NCBI RefSeq assembly: GCF_019749375.1
Contig: NZ_JACWFE010000018.1
Location: forward strand, 1-64,000
DNA length: 64,000 nucleotides
Reading direction: 5' to 3'
Source of the DNA: Bacillus sp. S/N-304-OC-R1
GTDB taxonomy: Bacteria > Bacillota > Bacilli > Bacillales > Cytobacillaceae
Shown here: positions 35,535 to 50,792 of the stretch, one piece after another
How positions within the stretch are numbered: position 1 is the stretch's first letter
Layout: each line of letters begins with the position of its first letter
Notes under the pieces: generated by a model
What the model was told of the DNA's origin: nothing
What the model saw: the letters and a program-made list of their open reading frames with translations, nothing else
The model's database searches: none
Made by a program: the position numbers and the translations under genes

Positions 35535-35572
35535 CTAAAAAACAGCTCTGCATTTAGATTGCAAAGCTGCCC
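35535..35572 (-). terminator. Terminator of the AlkD-like gene
   Basis: On the minus strand CAGCTtTGCA/TGCAgAGCTG enclose a 7-base loop and are followed by TTTTTT. It starts about 7 bases past the stop. Confidence 0.8.
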
Positions 35573-35578
35573 TATTTA

Positions 35579-36286
35579 TTAACAGATACAGGTCTTTCTT
35601 TTTAAACCAATTCGCTCTTTATCTTCTATTTTTTGAATATACTCAGTTGCTAACGGTACCTTACAAGCAGTATTCCCTACGTCTACGTGAACTTTTCCAA
35701 TATGTTTCGCCACTCTCTTTGCCTCTTCCGATAATGCTTGAACATAGGCACCTGTCGAAATGACAAACCCGTTCATAACATAGCGCACACGATTTCGCTC
35801 ACTATGAATGGTTTTCTCAATCTGTTTGAGCATTCCTCTAATTTCATCTAAATCTAATTGTTCATCAGGGGTAATTGATAAATAATTTGAATAGGTACTC
35901 CAGCCGCATACTGCAATCATTTCTTCTTCAGACTGCATCCAATCTTTTGCTAATTCAAGTGCATATTCGCTCTCCGCTGCCACACTGGCGACTGTGTACT
36001 CTGCTGGCATATACCAGTACGCCTTCTTTACCCAACCTTGTAAAACTTCCTTCGTCATTAATTTCGGGTTCACCGAGAGACCCGCTAAATACATGGCATC
36101 ATGATTCCCGGTTTCATAAAGAGCAAGCGCTAAATCATGATCTTTCTTCACATATTTAACGAGCTTCTTTAAATCCCCAACCTTCACCCCGAAAAACGGT
36201 TCCTTTGCACCATGACGGAGAAATGTTTTTTTTGTTTGTTCGGACCCCATCTCCTCAAGCTGCTTCATAATCTCATCTAGCTTCAC
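35579..36286 (-). CDS. AlkD-like DNA alkylation repair protein
   Basis: A 235-residue protein of the AlkD/DNA-alkylation-repair HEAT-like family, made of tandem alpha-helical repeats that wrap DNA. The N-terminus has KKTFLRHGAKEPFFGVKVGDL, a hallmark of a common Bacilli clade, and TYSNYLSITPDEQLDLDEI lies mid-chain. Glycosylase activity on alkylated bases is known for AlkD, but the clade with this FGVKVGDLKKL motif is less studied, so a repair role here is by family only. Its ATG is preceded by AAGGGGG. It stands alone between nuo and the repeat array next to atp. Confidence 0.85.
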   Translation of the reverse strand: MKLDEIMKQLEEMGSEQTKKTFLRHGAKEPFFGVKVGDLKKLVKYVKKDHDLALALYETGNHDAMYLAGLSVNPKLMTKEVLQGWVKKAYWYMPAEYTVASVAAESEYALELAKDWMQSEEEMIAVCGWSTYSNYLSITPDEQLDLDEIRGMLKQIEKTIHSERNRVRYVMNGFVISTGAYVQALSEEAKRVAKHIGKVHVDVGNTACKVPLATEYIQKIEDKERIGLKRKTCIC

Positions 36287-36429
36287 TTTTTCTCATCCCC
36301 CTTTAACTTTTTAAATCATTAATAAAATGATAGACAATTATACTTATTAATTCTTTTATTATTAAAAAAACCCTTCATAAGATTATTGTGCAGATTTACT
36401 ATCTTATTTTTATTTTTGAACTAAACATA

Positions 36430-36850
36430 GGTTATTGGACAGCTTAACTCCTTATTAGCCAAAACTTGTCCAATAAAACTAGTTATCGGACGGCTTTCTC
36501 CCTTTTGAGCTCAAACCTGTCCAATAAAACCAGTTATCGGACAGCTTCCAACCTTTTCAGCTCAAACCTGTCCAATAAAACCACTTATCGGACAGCTTCC
36601 AACCTTTTCAGCTCAAACCTGTCCAATAAAGCCAGTTATCGGACAGCTTCCCACCTTTTCAGCTCAAACCTGTCCAATAAAACCACTTATCGGACAGCTT
36701 CCCACCTTTTCAGCTCAAACTTGTCCAATAAATCCACTTATCGGACAGCTTCCCACCTTTTCAGCTTAGACCTGTCCAATAAAACCACTTATCGGACAGC
36801 TTCCCACCTTTTGAGGACAAACCTGTCCAATAACCCAGTTATCTCCAGTT
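36430..36850. repeat. Intergenic tandem hairpin array, 51-52-bp unit, 8 copies
   Basis: Eight copies of TTATCGGACAGCTTCCCACC followed by TTTTCAGCTCAAACCTGTCC-AATAAAACCAC. At each junction TGTCCAATAA, a 6-base AACCAC/AACCAG loop and TTATCGGACA pair over 10 bp with one mismatch. The first copy (TTATTGGACAG) restores the mismatched pair. The copy nearest atpC decays into TTATCTCC remnants. The array lies beyond the atp terminator and upstream of the AlkD-like gene start. Its open frames (such as SNKTTYRTAS...) are by-products. Confidence 0.92.
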
Positions 36851-36909
36851 ATCTCACAATTCTCCCTCTTTTAATCAAAAATTGTCCTTTCCGTCCACAC
36901 TTCCTCCAA

Positions 36910-36945
36910 TACAAAAGCCCCCCAGCCAGAGGCTGAGGGGCTATT
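36910..36945 (-). terminator. Terminator of the atp operon
   Basis: On the minus strand AGCCCCtCAGCC/GGCTGgGGGGCT form a 12-bp stem with a 3-base loop, followed by TTTT. It starts about 12 bases past the atpC stop. Confidence 0.92.
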
Positions 36946-36954
36946 AAACATCTA

Positions 36955-37365
<411 letters not shown>

Positions 37366-37384
37366 TTACCCTCCTGGTCCGAAA

Positions 37385-38947
<1,563 letters not shown>

Positions 38948-39005
38948 CTTCTGATTTCAAAGGTTATATTTACAAAATTCAATATTGAAAGAATTGATCG
39001 TTCTA

Positions 39006-39869
<864 letters not shown>

Positions 39870-39902
39870 TCACCACCCTTTTTCAAAGAATGTCCAGCAG
39901 AG

Positions 39903-39926
39903 AGTACCCGGAGTCCTCCGGGCACT
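39903..39926 (-). other. Hairpin in the atpA-atpG gap
   Basis: On the mRNA strand AGTGCCCGGA and TCCGGGTACT form a 10-bp stem with one G-U pair and a 4-base loop. No T run follows, so it is not a terminator. It lies in the 106-base gap between atpA and atpG. Confidence 0.65.
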
Positions 39927-39969
39927 GCCTGCTTTCCTAATGTCAGACCCTCTAATAGAGATTGCTTAA

Positions 39970-41496
<1,527 letters not shown>

Positions 41497-41505
41497 CTAC
41501 GAATC

Positions 41506-42578
<1,073 letters not shown>

Positions 42579-42640
42579 TCAAGTTTATCTGTATATTAAA
42601 ACGAAATTATTTCTTTTCAGGAATTTAGACATAAAGGAAA

Positions 42641-42670
42641 GGCGAAGGTTCTCATAGAATGATCTTCGCC
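42641..42670 (-). other. Hairpin after atpE (possible attenuator)
   Basis: GGCGAAG/CTTCGCC pair over 7 bp with a loop that adds a TCT/AGA pair. On the minus strand it lies 25 bases past the atpE stop and is followed by TTTCCTTT. Partial termination or processing here would favour the many-copy c subunit; this is inference. Confidence 0.6.
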
Positions 42671-42694
42671 ATTTTGGAACATTTTTACCCGTTA

Positions 42695-42952
<258 letters not shown>

Positions 42953-42983
42953 TTATTTGTTCAAATGAATGAACAGGTATATA

Positions 42984-44097
<1,114 letters not shown>

Positions 44098-44101
<4 letters not shown>

Positions 44102-44322
44102 TTATTCTCCTGAAAAAAATGTTTGATTAAGCTAATCATAGCGAATGTCCCCGCTGTCAATCCAAGCAGCAGTCCAATGATGAGAAATAGCGGCTCGGTG
44201 CCCGCCGCACGATCCAGCCATCTTCCAATGAAAATGCCAATTAGGACGGAACCGACTAATTGTGAAAGGATAGCAGACATTAACCCCATTGCTATATATG
44301 GGTTGCGGCTTTTTTGACGCAT
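44098..44322 (-). CDS. AtpZ/AtpI-family small membrane protein
   Basis: A 74-residue two-helix protein (about 10-32 and 40-62; SQLVGSVLIGIFIGRWLDRA, LFLIIGLLLGLTAGTFAMIS) of the AtpZ/'F0F1-ATPase subunit' family, which leads atp operons of many Bacilli. A magnesium or calcium transport role for AtpI-AtpZ has been described in alkaliphilic Bacillus. It is the first gene of the operon, about 100 bases after the promoter. Confidence 0.85.
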
Positions 44323-44430
44323 GAAAACACATCCTCTCTAGTAAAAGAGAATGATAGCGGATATAATGAATGCCATAAGGGTTAAATGACTTATTCTCTT
44401 TGAAAACCCAACCATTTTACACCCTTTGTA

Positions 44431-44459
44431 AGCATACAATAGGGTCTTGTCAATGTCAA
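44431..44459 (-). promoter_or_regulatory. Sigma-A promoter of the atp operon
   Basis: On the minus strand TTGACA, 17 bases, TATGCT. The -35 box is perfect. An overlapping second TTGACA follows directly. The transcript would start about 100 bases before the first atp gene. Confidence 0.75.
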
Positions 44460-44549
44460 TGTGTTTGTAGTGAAAAAAGTCACAAACAAAAACAGGAAAA
44501 TGTGGTATGTTCACAGTTTGATCACAATTTAATTTTGGCCTAAACTATT

Positions 44550-44580
44550 GAAAAAGGAGCGCAGTTTTGCTACGCTCCTT
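44550..44580 (-). terminator. Terminator of the subtilase gene
   Basis: AAGGAGCG and CGCTCCTT pair over 8 bp with an 11-base loop and are followed by TTTTTC on the minus strand. The stem includes the stop codon of the gene. Confidence 0.85.
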
Positions 44581-46819
44581 GTCCTCTGTCATAATCAGCC
44601 AATTGTCCATTTGGATTGACGAAAAGATACGATTCGATAGAATCCTCTTTTCCCGCCTTTTTGGCAAAAACCTTCATGATGTACAAGCCTGGATCCGGAA
44701 ATTTCTCACTCCCGATCTCTTCCAATAGCTGTCCCTTTCCAACGTTTCTCTTCCAGTCTAAAAATCCTATAAATCGAAGACTTTCCGCATTAAACATCGC
44801 AATTCCAAATTCCTCTGCTCCTCCTGGCAAATACACCTCATACCTGTAAATATCCTTTTTATCTCCTTTTCCTATACCAAAACCCATCACACGCGGATAA
44901 TTGGGTTCCTCAAGGACATATAGATAAGGAAGTGTAATACTTTGTGTTCCTGCATTTAAAATAATATTGCCATCATAGATTTTTTTCTTAAGTAGACGAG
45001 GATCTACAGATAGTCTTATCTGCACTCGTTTCTCCTCCCCGGGCTTTAAATAAAAAGAAAAGGGAAACTTCCAGCTAAGTCCTTTTTCCGCATGCGGAAT
45101 GGAAAATGAATAAAATTGCTGTTTAGAACTAGTGTTTTTAATGGTGATATAGTTTGAATGGTCGTGCATCCGATCAGCAAGCTTAAATTTCCCAAACTGC
45201 AAGGATGCTGGCATAGCTAATGTGTTTGTCTTGATCGCCTTTTCTACTTGGATTCTTCCTGCCCCTTGTTCGAATGTCCTGTACAGCTTTCCCTTTTGAT
45301 TAATGATAGGTTTAGCTGTATTCATAAGGGCTGCTTTTATTTCTTCCGGACCCCAGTCAGGATGTGCTTGCTTAATTAGCGCACAAGCTCCTGCGACATG
45401 CGGGGCTGCCATGCTCGTGCCCTGCAGCGGTAAATATCCGCCGGGAACCGTACTATTAATGGCAACACCAGGAGCCACTACATCAGGCTTGATTTCCCAA
45501 GTGGATGTTACTGGACCACGGGAACTAAAGTCTGCAAGAATGTCCTTCTCTTCCTTAATGAAGGTTCTCGCCAGTAGCTTGGTTTTCGTTAGTTGTTTTT
45601 TAATTCTCTCCCCGTTTGCTTTTGATAGAGCTGTGACTGGTATCGCTACCTCTGTCTCTAAATTTCCAAAAAACGCTCCCTTCGTATTATTGTAAATCAT
45701 GACTGCTTCTGCTCCCGCTTCATATGCATTAATGGCTTTTTCCGTAAAGGTAAGCTCCCCTCTTTCGAGAAGCACAATTTTTCCTTTTGCGTTCTTTAAT
45801 TCTTTCTTTTTCCCTAAACCGCCAAAGACGATTTCGTATGATTTTGTAAAGTCCCATTGTACAGATCCTTGAAGGGGCTCAAGCCTTAGGATCTGCCCGG
45901 CTATATCAATATAAGGGATATTCATTGTAGGAGTTGAGGCGCCAACCGAGATTGCCTTGGAAGCAGTACCGGGGGACCCGACCGTCCAGCTGTTTGGACC
46001 TGAATTTCCTGATGAAGTTACCGCTGTAATTCCCTGATCAACTGCCTTATTTAAAGCCAAACTAATAGGCAAATCCGGTCCGTTCACATTATTTCCAAGT
46101 GATAGATTTAATATATCGACCCGATCCTTTATGGCTCTATCAATAGCGGCAATGACCTGTTCAGTTGTTCCACTTCCGCCAGGTCCTAGTGCTCGATAGG
46201 ATAATATCGTTGCTTCAGGCGCCACTCCGCGAATTTTTCCGTTTGCGGCAATAATTCCAGCCACATGTGTACCGTGGAGCGTGCTGGCACCTTCTGAAGG
46301 GAGCGTTTCCATCGGATCAAGATCCTGATCAACGAGGTCGTACCCGCCCCCATAATTTGCTCTTAAATCTGGATGAGTATAGTCAATCCCTGTATCAATG
46401 ACGCCCACCTTTACCCCTTTTCCCGTTAATCGCTGATTTTTCGCATCAAATAAACCTCTGACTTCCTCTCCGCCAATCATTTTGACACTTTCTTCCGCAT
46501 GAACCCTATACATATTTACCGGAGAGGCCAGTCGTGCTCCAGCAAGCTGGGAAAGCTTTTCTATATCGTCTTCTCTTCCTTTAACAGAAAATCCATGTAA
46601 AGCGTATTTGTAAATATGTCTCAATTCCAAATTCGGGACAGATTGAACTAGTTTTTTGATATCTTGTTCACTTTTTTCCTGATCTAAAATAATGATAGAT
46701 ACCTTTTCTTGATTTGCAAATTCAGTTGGAATAGGAGGGTGATGCAGCGTTCGTGCCTGAGCTGCCGGCTGGAAAAATAATATGAGGATGAGTGTTAAAA
46801 TGAAGCTTTTTGTTTTCAT
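44570..46819 (-). CDS. Secreted S8 subtilase with PA domain (Vpr-like)
   Basis: A 749-residue secreted serine protease. Residues 1-22 are a Sec signal (cut near AQA-R), 35-108 an inhibitor I9-type propeptide, 133-480 the peptidase. Catalytic Asp142 (GVIDTGIDYTHPDL), His182 (HGTHVAG) and Ser469 (QGTSMAAPHVAG) are all present, with the oxyanion Asn in TSSGNSGPNS. A PA domain is inserted at about 325-415 (EAGAEAVMIYNNTKG), as in the minor protease Vpr of B. subtilis. A beta-rich C-terminal part of about 220 residues (Fn3-like) follows. Vpr itself lies elsewhere in B. subtilis. Here the gene sits between upp and the atp operon, probably a lineage-specific position. Confidence 0.95.
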   Translation of the reverse strand: MKTKSFILTLILILFFQPAAQARTLHHPPIPTEFANQEKVSIIILDQEKSEQDIKKLVQSVPNLELRHIYKYALHGFSVKGREDDIEKLSQLAGARLASPVNMYRVHAEESVKMIGGEEVRGLFDAKNQRLTGKGVKVGVIDTGIDYTHPDLRANYGGGYDLVDQDLDPMETLPSEGASTLHGTHVAGIIAANGKIRGVAPEATILSYRALGPGGSGTTEQVIAAIDRAIKDRVDILNLSLGNNVNGPDLPISLALNKAVDQGITAVTSSGNSGPNSWTVGSPGTASKAISVGASTPTMNIPYIDIAGQILRLEPLQGSVQWDFTKSYEIVFGGLGKKKELKNAKGKIVLLERGELTFTEKAINAYEAGAEAVMIYNNTKGAFFGNLETEVAIPVTALSKANGERIKKQLTKTKLLARTFIKEEKDILADFSSRGPVTSTWEIKPDVVAPGVAINSTVPGGYLPLQGTSMAAPHVAGACALIKQAHPDWGPEEIKAALMNTAKPIINQKGKLYRTFEQGAGRIQVEKAIKTNTLAMPASLQFGKFKLADRMHDHSNYITIKNTSSKQQFYSFSIPHAEKGLSWKFPFSFYLKPGEEKRVQIRLSVDPRLLKKKIYDGNIILNAGTQSITLPYLYVLEEPNYPRVMGFGIGKGDKKDIYRYEVYLPGGAEEFGIAMFNAESLRFIGFLDWKRNVGKGQLLEEIGSEKFPDPGLYIMKVFAKKAGKEDSIESYLFVNPNGQLADYDRGQGA

Positions 46820-46883
46820 GCAGTATCACCCTTTTTTACATAGGGTTTTCTTTATGGTGGGGAAATATGCGGATAGTTTGTAC

Positions 46884-46916
46884 TTAAAAACCGGTCCTGA
46901 TCTAGAACCGGTTCTT
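46884..46916 (-). terminator. Terminator of upp
   Basis: On the minus strand AACCGGT/ACCGGTT (with further pairing in CTAGATCAG) is followed by TTTTTA, 20 bases past the upp stop. Confidence 0.85.
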
Positions 46917-46933
46917 CAAAATTCAGTTAAGCT

Positions 46934-47563
46934 TTACTTCGTACCAAACAGACGGTCTCCAGCGTCACCTAGTCCCGGTACAATATAGCCGTGGTCATTT
47001 AACTTTTCATCTAGAGCAGCGATATAGATATCTACATCCGGGTGAGCCTTTTGAAGTGCCTCTACTCCTTCTGGTGCTGCTACTAGACACATAAATTTAA
47101 TATGAGTAGCGCCGCGTTTTTTCAAGGAGTTAATCGCTTCAATCGCAGATCCGCCTGTTGCCAGCATAGGATCGATGACGATGAAATCTCTTTCTTCTAC
47201 ATCGCTAGGCAATTTCACATAATATTCTACTGGCTGTAATGTTTTTGGATCGCGGTAAAGTCCTACGTGTCCTACTTTTGCAGCAGGAATTAGCTTTAGG
47301 ATTCCGTCTACCATTCCGATACCTGCACGAAGGATTGGGATAATTCCGATCTTTTTCCCAGAGAGGACTTTTGATTTTGTTGTGCTGATTGGTGTTTCAA
47401 TTTCAACCTCTTCTAATGACATATCTCTCGTAATTTCGAACGCCATTAGTGTTGCCACTTCATCAACTAGCTCACGGAAATCCTTCGTCCCTGTTGATTT
47501 ATCACGAATGTATGTAAGTTTATGCTGGATAAGAGGATGATCAAATACGTATACTTTTGCCAT
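46934..47563 (-). CDS. upp: Uracil phosphoribosyltransferase
   Basis: Converts uracil and PRPP to UMP in pyrimidine salvage. The 209 residues match Upp. The PRPP loop [16 protein letters not shown] is near residue 127 and the uracil-site segment [16 protein letters not shown] closes the chain. I start at the ATG giving [11 protein letters not shown], with AAAGGAGAG ahead, and not seven codons earlier. It follows glyA with a terminator between, as in B. subtilis. Confidence 0.96.
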   Translation of the reverse strand: MAKVYVFDHPLIQHKLTYIRDKSTGTKDFRELVDEVATLMAFEITRDMSLEEVEIETPISTTKSKVLSGKKIGIIPILRAGIGMVDGILKLIPAAKVGHVGLYRDPKTLQPVEYYVKLPSDVEERDFIVIDPMLATGGSAIEAINSLKKRGATHIKFMCLVAAPEGVEALQKAHPDVDIYIAALDEKLNDHGYIVPGLGDAGDRLFGTK

Positions 47564-47747
47564 GAAAAATCTCTCCTTTTTCAATTAAGAACTGCAGTCA
47601 GCATTGTCCATTTCAACAATAGGGTTAGCAACTATATAGAAGCTATTCTATCTTCGACAATTTTCCTCAACATGCACTTCGTCTAATTTTACAGAAAAAC
47701 TTTTACTAGAGCAACTTAGAAAATAAATTGTTAGTTAATCGTCATAA

Positions 47748-47787
47748 TAAAGGGTCAGACCCCACCAGGGGGGTCTGACCCTTTTTA
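47748..47787. terminator. Strong bidirectional terminator after glyA
   Basis: AGGGTCAGACCCC and GGGGTCTGACCCT form a 13-bp stem with a 6-base loop and a T run on the plus strand (A run on the other side). The arms each contain the palindrome-like GTCAGAC/GTCTGAC, also seen at about 188-199. Confidence 0.9.
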
Positions 47788-47794
47788 CAAAATA

Positions 47795-49036
47795 TTAGTA
47801 TTCTGGATATAAAGTGAAATTGCTTGTTAATGCTTCTACACGATTTCTCGCTTCTTCAAGCTTGCCTTCGTCTTCGTGATTTTTCAGTGTAAGAGCGATA
47901 ATAGCTGCGATTTCTTCCATTTCTTTTTCACCAAATCCGCGAGAAGTAACAGCTGCTGTACCGATACGGATACCGCTTGTTACGAATGGGCTTTGCGGAT
48001 CGAATGGAATCGTGTTTTTATTGACAGTGATGCCAACTTCATCAAGGACATGCTCAGCAACTTTTCCTGTTAGGCCAAGTGAACGCAGATCAACTAGTAA
48101 AAGATGATTGTCTGTTCCGCCTGAAACAAGATCGATGCCTTCTTTTTGAAGGGATTCAGCAAGATGCTTCGCATTGGAAATGATGTTGCTTGCATATGTT
48201 TTGAAATCATCTTGAAGCGCTTCGCCAAATGCAACAGCTTTTGCAGCGATAACATGCATTAGAGGACCGCCTTGGATTCCAGGGAAGATCGATTTATCAA
48301 TTTTCTTCGCGAACTCTTCTTGGCAAAGAATCATACCGCCGCGTGGGCCACGAAGTGTTTTATGTGTTGTTGTTGTAACAAAATGTGCGTAAGGAACTGG
48401 GTTTTGATGTAAGCCAGCAGCAACAAGACCAGCAATATGAGCCATATCAACCATTAAATATGCTCCAACTTCATCAGCAATTTCACGGAAACGCTTGAAA
48501 TCAATCGCACGCGGATATGCACTTGCACCTGCAACGATTAGCTTCGGCTTATGCTCTAGCGCTTTTTCACGAACGACATCATAATCGATTGTATGAGTCT
48601 TTTCATCGACACCATACTCAACGAAATTATATTGAACACCACTGAAGTTTACAGGGCTTCCGTGAGTTAAGTGACCACCATGAGATAGATTCATACCAAG
48701 AACTGTATCGCCTTGCTCTAAAATTGTGAAATATACAGCCATGTTCGCTTGTGCACCAGAGTGCGGCTGAACATTGACATGCTCTGCTCCAAAGATTTCT
48801 TTCGCACGGTCACGAGCTAGGTCTTCTACAACATCGACATGCTCACAGCCGCCATAATAGCGTTTGCCTGGATAGCCTTCCGCATATTTATTCGTAAGCA
48901 CTGATCCTTGTGCTTCCATAACCGCTTCACTAACAAAGTTTTCAGATGCAATCAATTCAATTTTTGATCTTTGGCGTCCTAATTCTTCTTGAATGGATTT
49001 GAAAACTTGCTCATCTTGTTTTGCTAAATGCTTCAT
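47795..49036 (-). CDS. glyA: Serine hydroxymethyltransferase
   Basis: Interconverts serine and glycine with tetrahydrofolate, the main one-carbon source. The 413 residues are typical. The PLP lysine is Lys226 in [15 protein letters not shown], and [20 protein letters not shown] and YGGCEHVD are conserved. GGGAGG precedes the start. A likely TATAAT box lies about 35 bases upstream, but its -35 box is poor. Confidence 0.97.
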   Translation of the reverse strand: MKHLAKQDEQVFKSIQEELGRQRSKIELIASENFVSEAVMEAQGSVLTNKYAEGYPGKRYYGGCEHVDVVEDLARDRAKEIFGAEHVNVQPHSGAQANMAVYFTILEQGDTVLGMNLSHGGHLTHGSPVNFSGVQYNFVEYGVDEKTHTIDYDVVREKALEHKPKLIVAGASAYPRAIDFKRFREIADEVGAYLMVDMAHIAGLVAAGLHQNPVPYAHFVTTTTHKTLRGPRGGMILCQEEFAKKIDKSIFPGIQGGPLMHVIAAKAVAFGEALQDDFKTYASNIISNAKHLAESLQKEGIDLVSGGTDNHLLLVDLRSLGLTGKVAEHVLDEVGITVNKNTIPFDPQSPFVTSGIRIGTAAVTSRGFGEKEMEEIAAIIALTLKNHEDEGKLEEARNRVEALTSNFTLYPEY

Positions 49037-49153
49037 CTAGTAAGCCTCCCTTTTCCTCTTCAAAAAATATGTACACACTTCTATTTTTGAAAATTCTATT
49101 ATATCTTATCATGTTTTCATAGTGAAAAGAAGATTATAAATTCTTCAACAATT

Positions 49154-49197
49154 TAAAAAGGAAACGTCCTGCATATTACAGGACCCTTCCTTTTTTA
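49154..49197 (-). terminator. Terminator of ywlG
   Basis: AAAAAGGAA / TTCCTTTTT arms with an inner GTCCTG/CAGGAC stem and a 7-base loop. A T run follows on both strands. The stop of ywlG follows within 2 bases. Confidence 0.85.
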
Positions 49198-49198
49198 C

Positions 49199-49774
49199 TT
49201 AGCTGCAAGATTCATTTTCAGGTTTTCGCTCGTAGACTGCTCTTGCTCCGCCGATTAGCTTCGGTCTTACTTTGGCTAATGTGACATGGGCGTCGCCGAC
49301 CATTTTTTGAGAGGTTCTTATTGGAACAGCAACATGCTTTAGATGCATGCCGATAAAGGTATCACCAATATCGATCCCTGCATCTGCCTGAATATGTTCA
49401 ACAACAACCGGATCATTAAAATGTTCATAGGCATAGGTTGCCATTGCACCGCCCGCCGTTCGAACTGGAACAACGGTCACTTCTTCAAGGTTTTTAGCCT
49501 CCGCTGTGGCCCTTTCAACGACAATGGCTCTATTTAAATGCTCACAGCATTGGAAAGCAAGGGCAACACCCGTTTTTTCACTGAAGTTCATTAGTTTCGT
49601 AAAAATCATCTCTGCCACTTGTTCCGTTCCGGCTGTTCCGATTTTTTTCCCTGCTACCTCACTTGTACTGCAGCCTATAACAAAAATTTGTCGGGAATTT
49701 AGTGAAACTTGCTCGCTAAAATCATCTAAGATATTAGCAAGCTGTTTTCCCCAATCTTGAATGATTTCACTCAT
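49199..49774 (-). CDS. ywlG: YwlG/TIGR01440 family protein
   Basis: A 191-residue protein of the UPF0340/TIGR01440 family, always near glyA and rpiB in Bacilli. Conserved segments are [20 protein letters not shown] near residue 31, [16 protein letters not shown] near residue 75 with two Cys and a His, and [15 protein letters not shown] near residue 142. A metal or cofactor site is suggested by the Cys/His, but I know of no proven function. It may be co-transcribed with rpiB (gap 86 bases). Confidence 0.88.
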   Translation of the reverse strand: MSEIIQDWGKQLANILDDFSEQVSLNSRQIFVIGCSTSEVAGKKIGTAGTEQVAEMIFTKLMNFSEKTGVALAFQCCEHLNRAIVVERATAEAKNLEEVTVVPVRTAGGAMATYAYEHFNDPVVVEHIQADAGIDIGDTFIGMHLKHVAVPIRTSQKMVGDAHVTLAKVRPKLIGGARAVYERKPENESCS

Positions 49775-49860
49775 AAAAGCTCACCCTTTCGGAAACTTTC
49801 TATTTCTCGCAGATTAACAGGCTGTACGTTGGAAAGCTTCCACTGATTGAAGTTTCACCT

Positions 49861-50301
49861 TTATTTATTTTCGTAGTTTTTAATTTTGCCTACACGGTTT
49901 TCATGGCGTCCGCCTTCATAGTCAGTCGTTAGCCATATTTTTGCGATTTCGCGCGCTAATCCTGGTCCAATGACACGTTCGCCCATTGCCAGCATATTGC
50001 TGTCATTATGCTCACGAGTAGCCTTTGCACTGAAAGTATCATGCACAAGTGCACAACGGATGCCCTTCACCTTATTAGCCGCAATACTCATGCCAATCCC
50101 AGTACCGCAAACAAGGATTCCTCTATCAAATTCACCGTTCGCTACTTTTTCCGCAACAGGAAGTGCATAGTCTGGATAATCAACAGATGTTTCACAGTCA
50201 CAGCCAAAGTCTTCGAATTCAATGCCCATTTCTGTCATGAGCCCCTTGATTTCTTCGCGAATATGGATACCGCCATGATCAGAAGCGATTGCTACTTTCA
50301 T
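49861..50301 (-). CDS. rpiB: Ribose 5-phosphate isomerase B
   Basis: Interconverts ribose 5-phosphate and ribulose 5-phosphate in the pentose phosphate path. The 146 residues show the LacAB/RpiB signatures ASDHGGIHIREEI at the start, DYPDYALPVAEKV and LVCGTGIGMSIAANK with the catalytic Cys near residue 65. His near residue 98 (REHNDSNMLAMG) is also conserved. It follows the ywlE/chemoreceptor unit across a repeat array. Confidence 0.93.
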   Translation of the reverse strand: MKVAIASDHGGIHIREEIKGLMTEMGIEFEDFGCDCETSVDYPDYALPVAEKVANGEFDRGILVCGTGIGMSIAANKVKGIRCALVHDTFSAKATREHNDSNMLAMGERVIGPGLAREIAKIWLTTDYEGGRHENRVGKIKNYENK

Positions 50302-50420
50302 TTATAATCCTCCTATTTGTCAAACAACCATTATTTTGAGTATAGATTTATTTTGACATATAGATGGAGAGCAGTGCAAGGGGATAGAAATGTGCAAGCC
50401 CTTTGGAAATGAAAGTAGCT

Positions 50421-50700
50421 GATATATCTTGTAAGTGACCGATATATTCTGAGAGTCGTCGATATATCCCGAAACTCGCCGATATATCCCCAAACTCGCC
50501 GATATATCCCCAAACTCGCTGATATATCCCGAAACTCGCCGATATATCCCGAAACTCGCCGATATATCCCGAAACTCGCTGATATATCCCGAAACTCGCC
50601 GATATATTCCGAAACTCGCTGATATATCCTGAAACTCGCTGATATATCCTGAAACTCGCTGATATATCCCGAAACTCGCCGATATATCTTGAAAATCACC
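50421..50700. repeat. Intergenic tandem array, exact 20-bp unit, 14 copies
   Basis: Fourteen uninterrupted 20-base units of consensus GATATATCCCGAAACTCGCC fill 280 bases with no length change. Each starts with the 8-base palindrome GATATATC in most copies. Outer copies (first two and last) are the most diverged, the inner ones differ by one or two bases (CGCC/CGCT, CCC/CCT/TCC). It lies between the second chemoreceptor's terminator and the rpiB promoter region. The open frame across it (repeats of GYIGEFRDIS type) is by-product. Confidence 0.95.
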
Positions 50701-50752
50701 TAAGAATATCCCAATAATAGCCTGGCCTAGACCATTTTCAACTCAATACCGG

Positions 50753-50788
50753 CAAAAAAAGAGAGCCTTCCCATAAAGAAGACTCCCC
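50753..50788 (-). terminator. Terminator of the ywlE-chemoreceptor unit
   Basis: On the minus strand GAGTCTTC/GAAGGCTC (one G-U pair) enclose a short loop and are followed by TCTTTTTTT, about 5 bases past the chemoreceptor stop. Confidence 0.85.
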
Positions 50789-50792
50789 CATT

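Noticed and set aside
36466..36936. 156-codon repeat protein (SNKTTYRTASHLFSSNL units)
   Set aside because: It follows from translating the 51-bp hairpin array, since 51 is divisible by three. Units are conserved as DNA hairpins and drift in length by a base elsewhere in the array.
49037..49198. Glycine or T-box riboswitch before glyA
   Set aside because: No T-box sequence, specifier stem or glycine aptamer bases are present, and the gap is too short.
50331..50699. 122-codon minus-strand repeat protein (YIGEFRDISASLGIYRRV units)
   Set aside because: It comes from the 20-bp array (60 bases per 20 codons). No ribosome site or domain supports it, and it lies in the rpiB-upstream gap.
50421..50700. 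CRISPR array
   Set aside because: The units are contiguous with no unique spacers, and no cas genes are in the window. The other arrays likewise have conserved linkers, not spacers.
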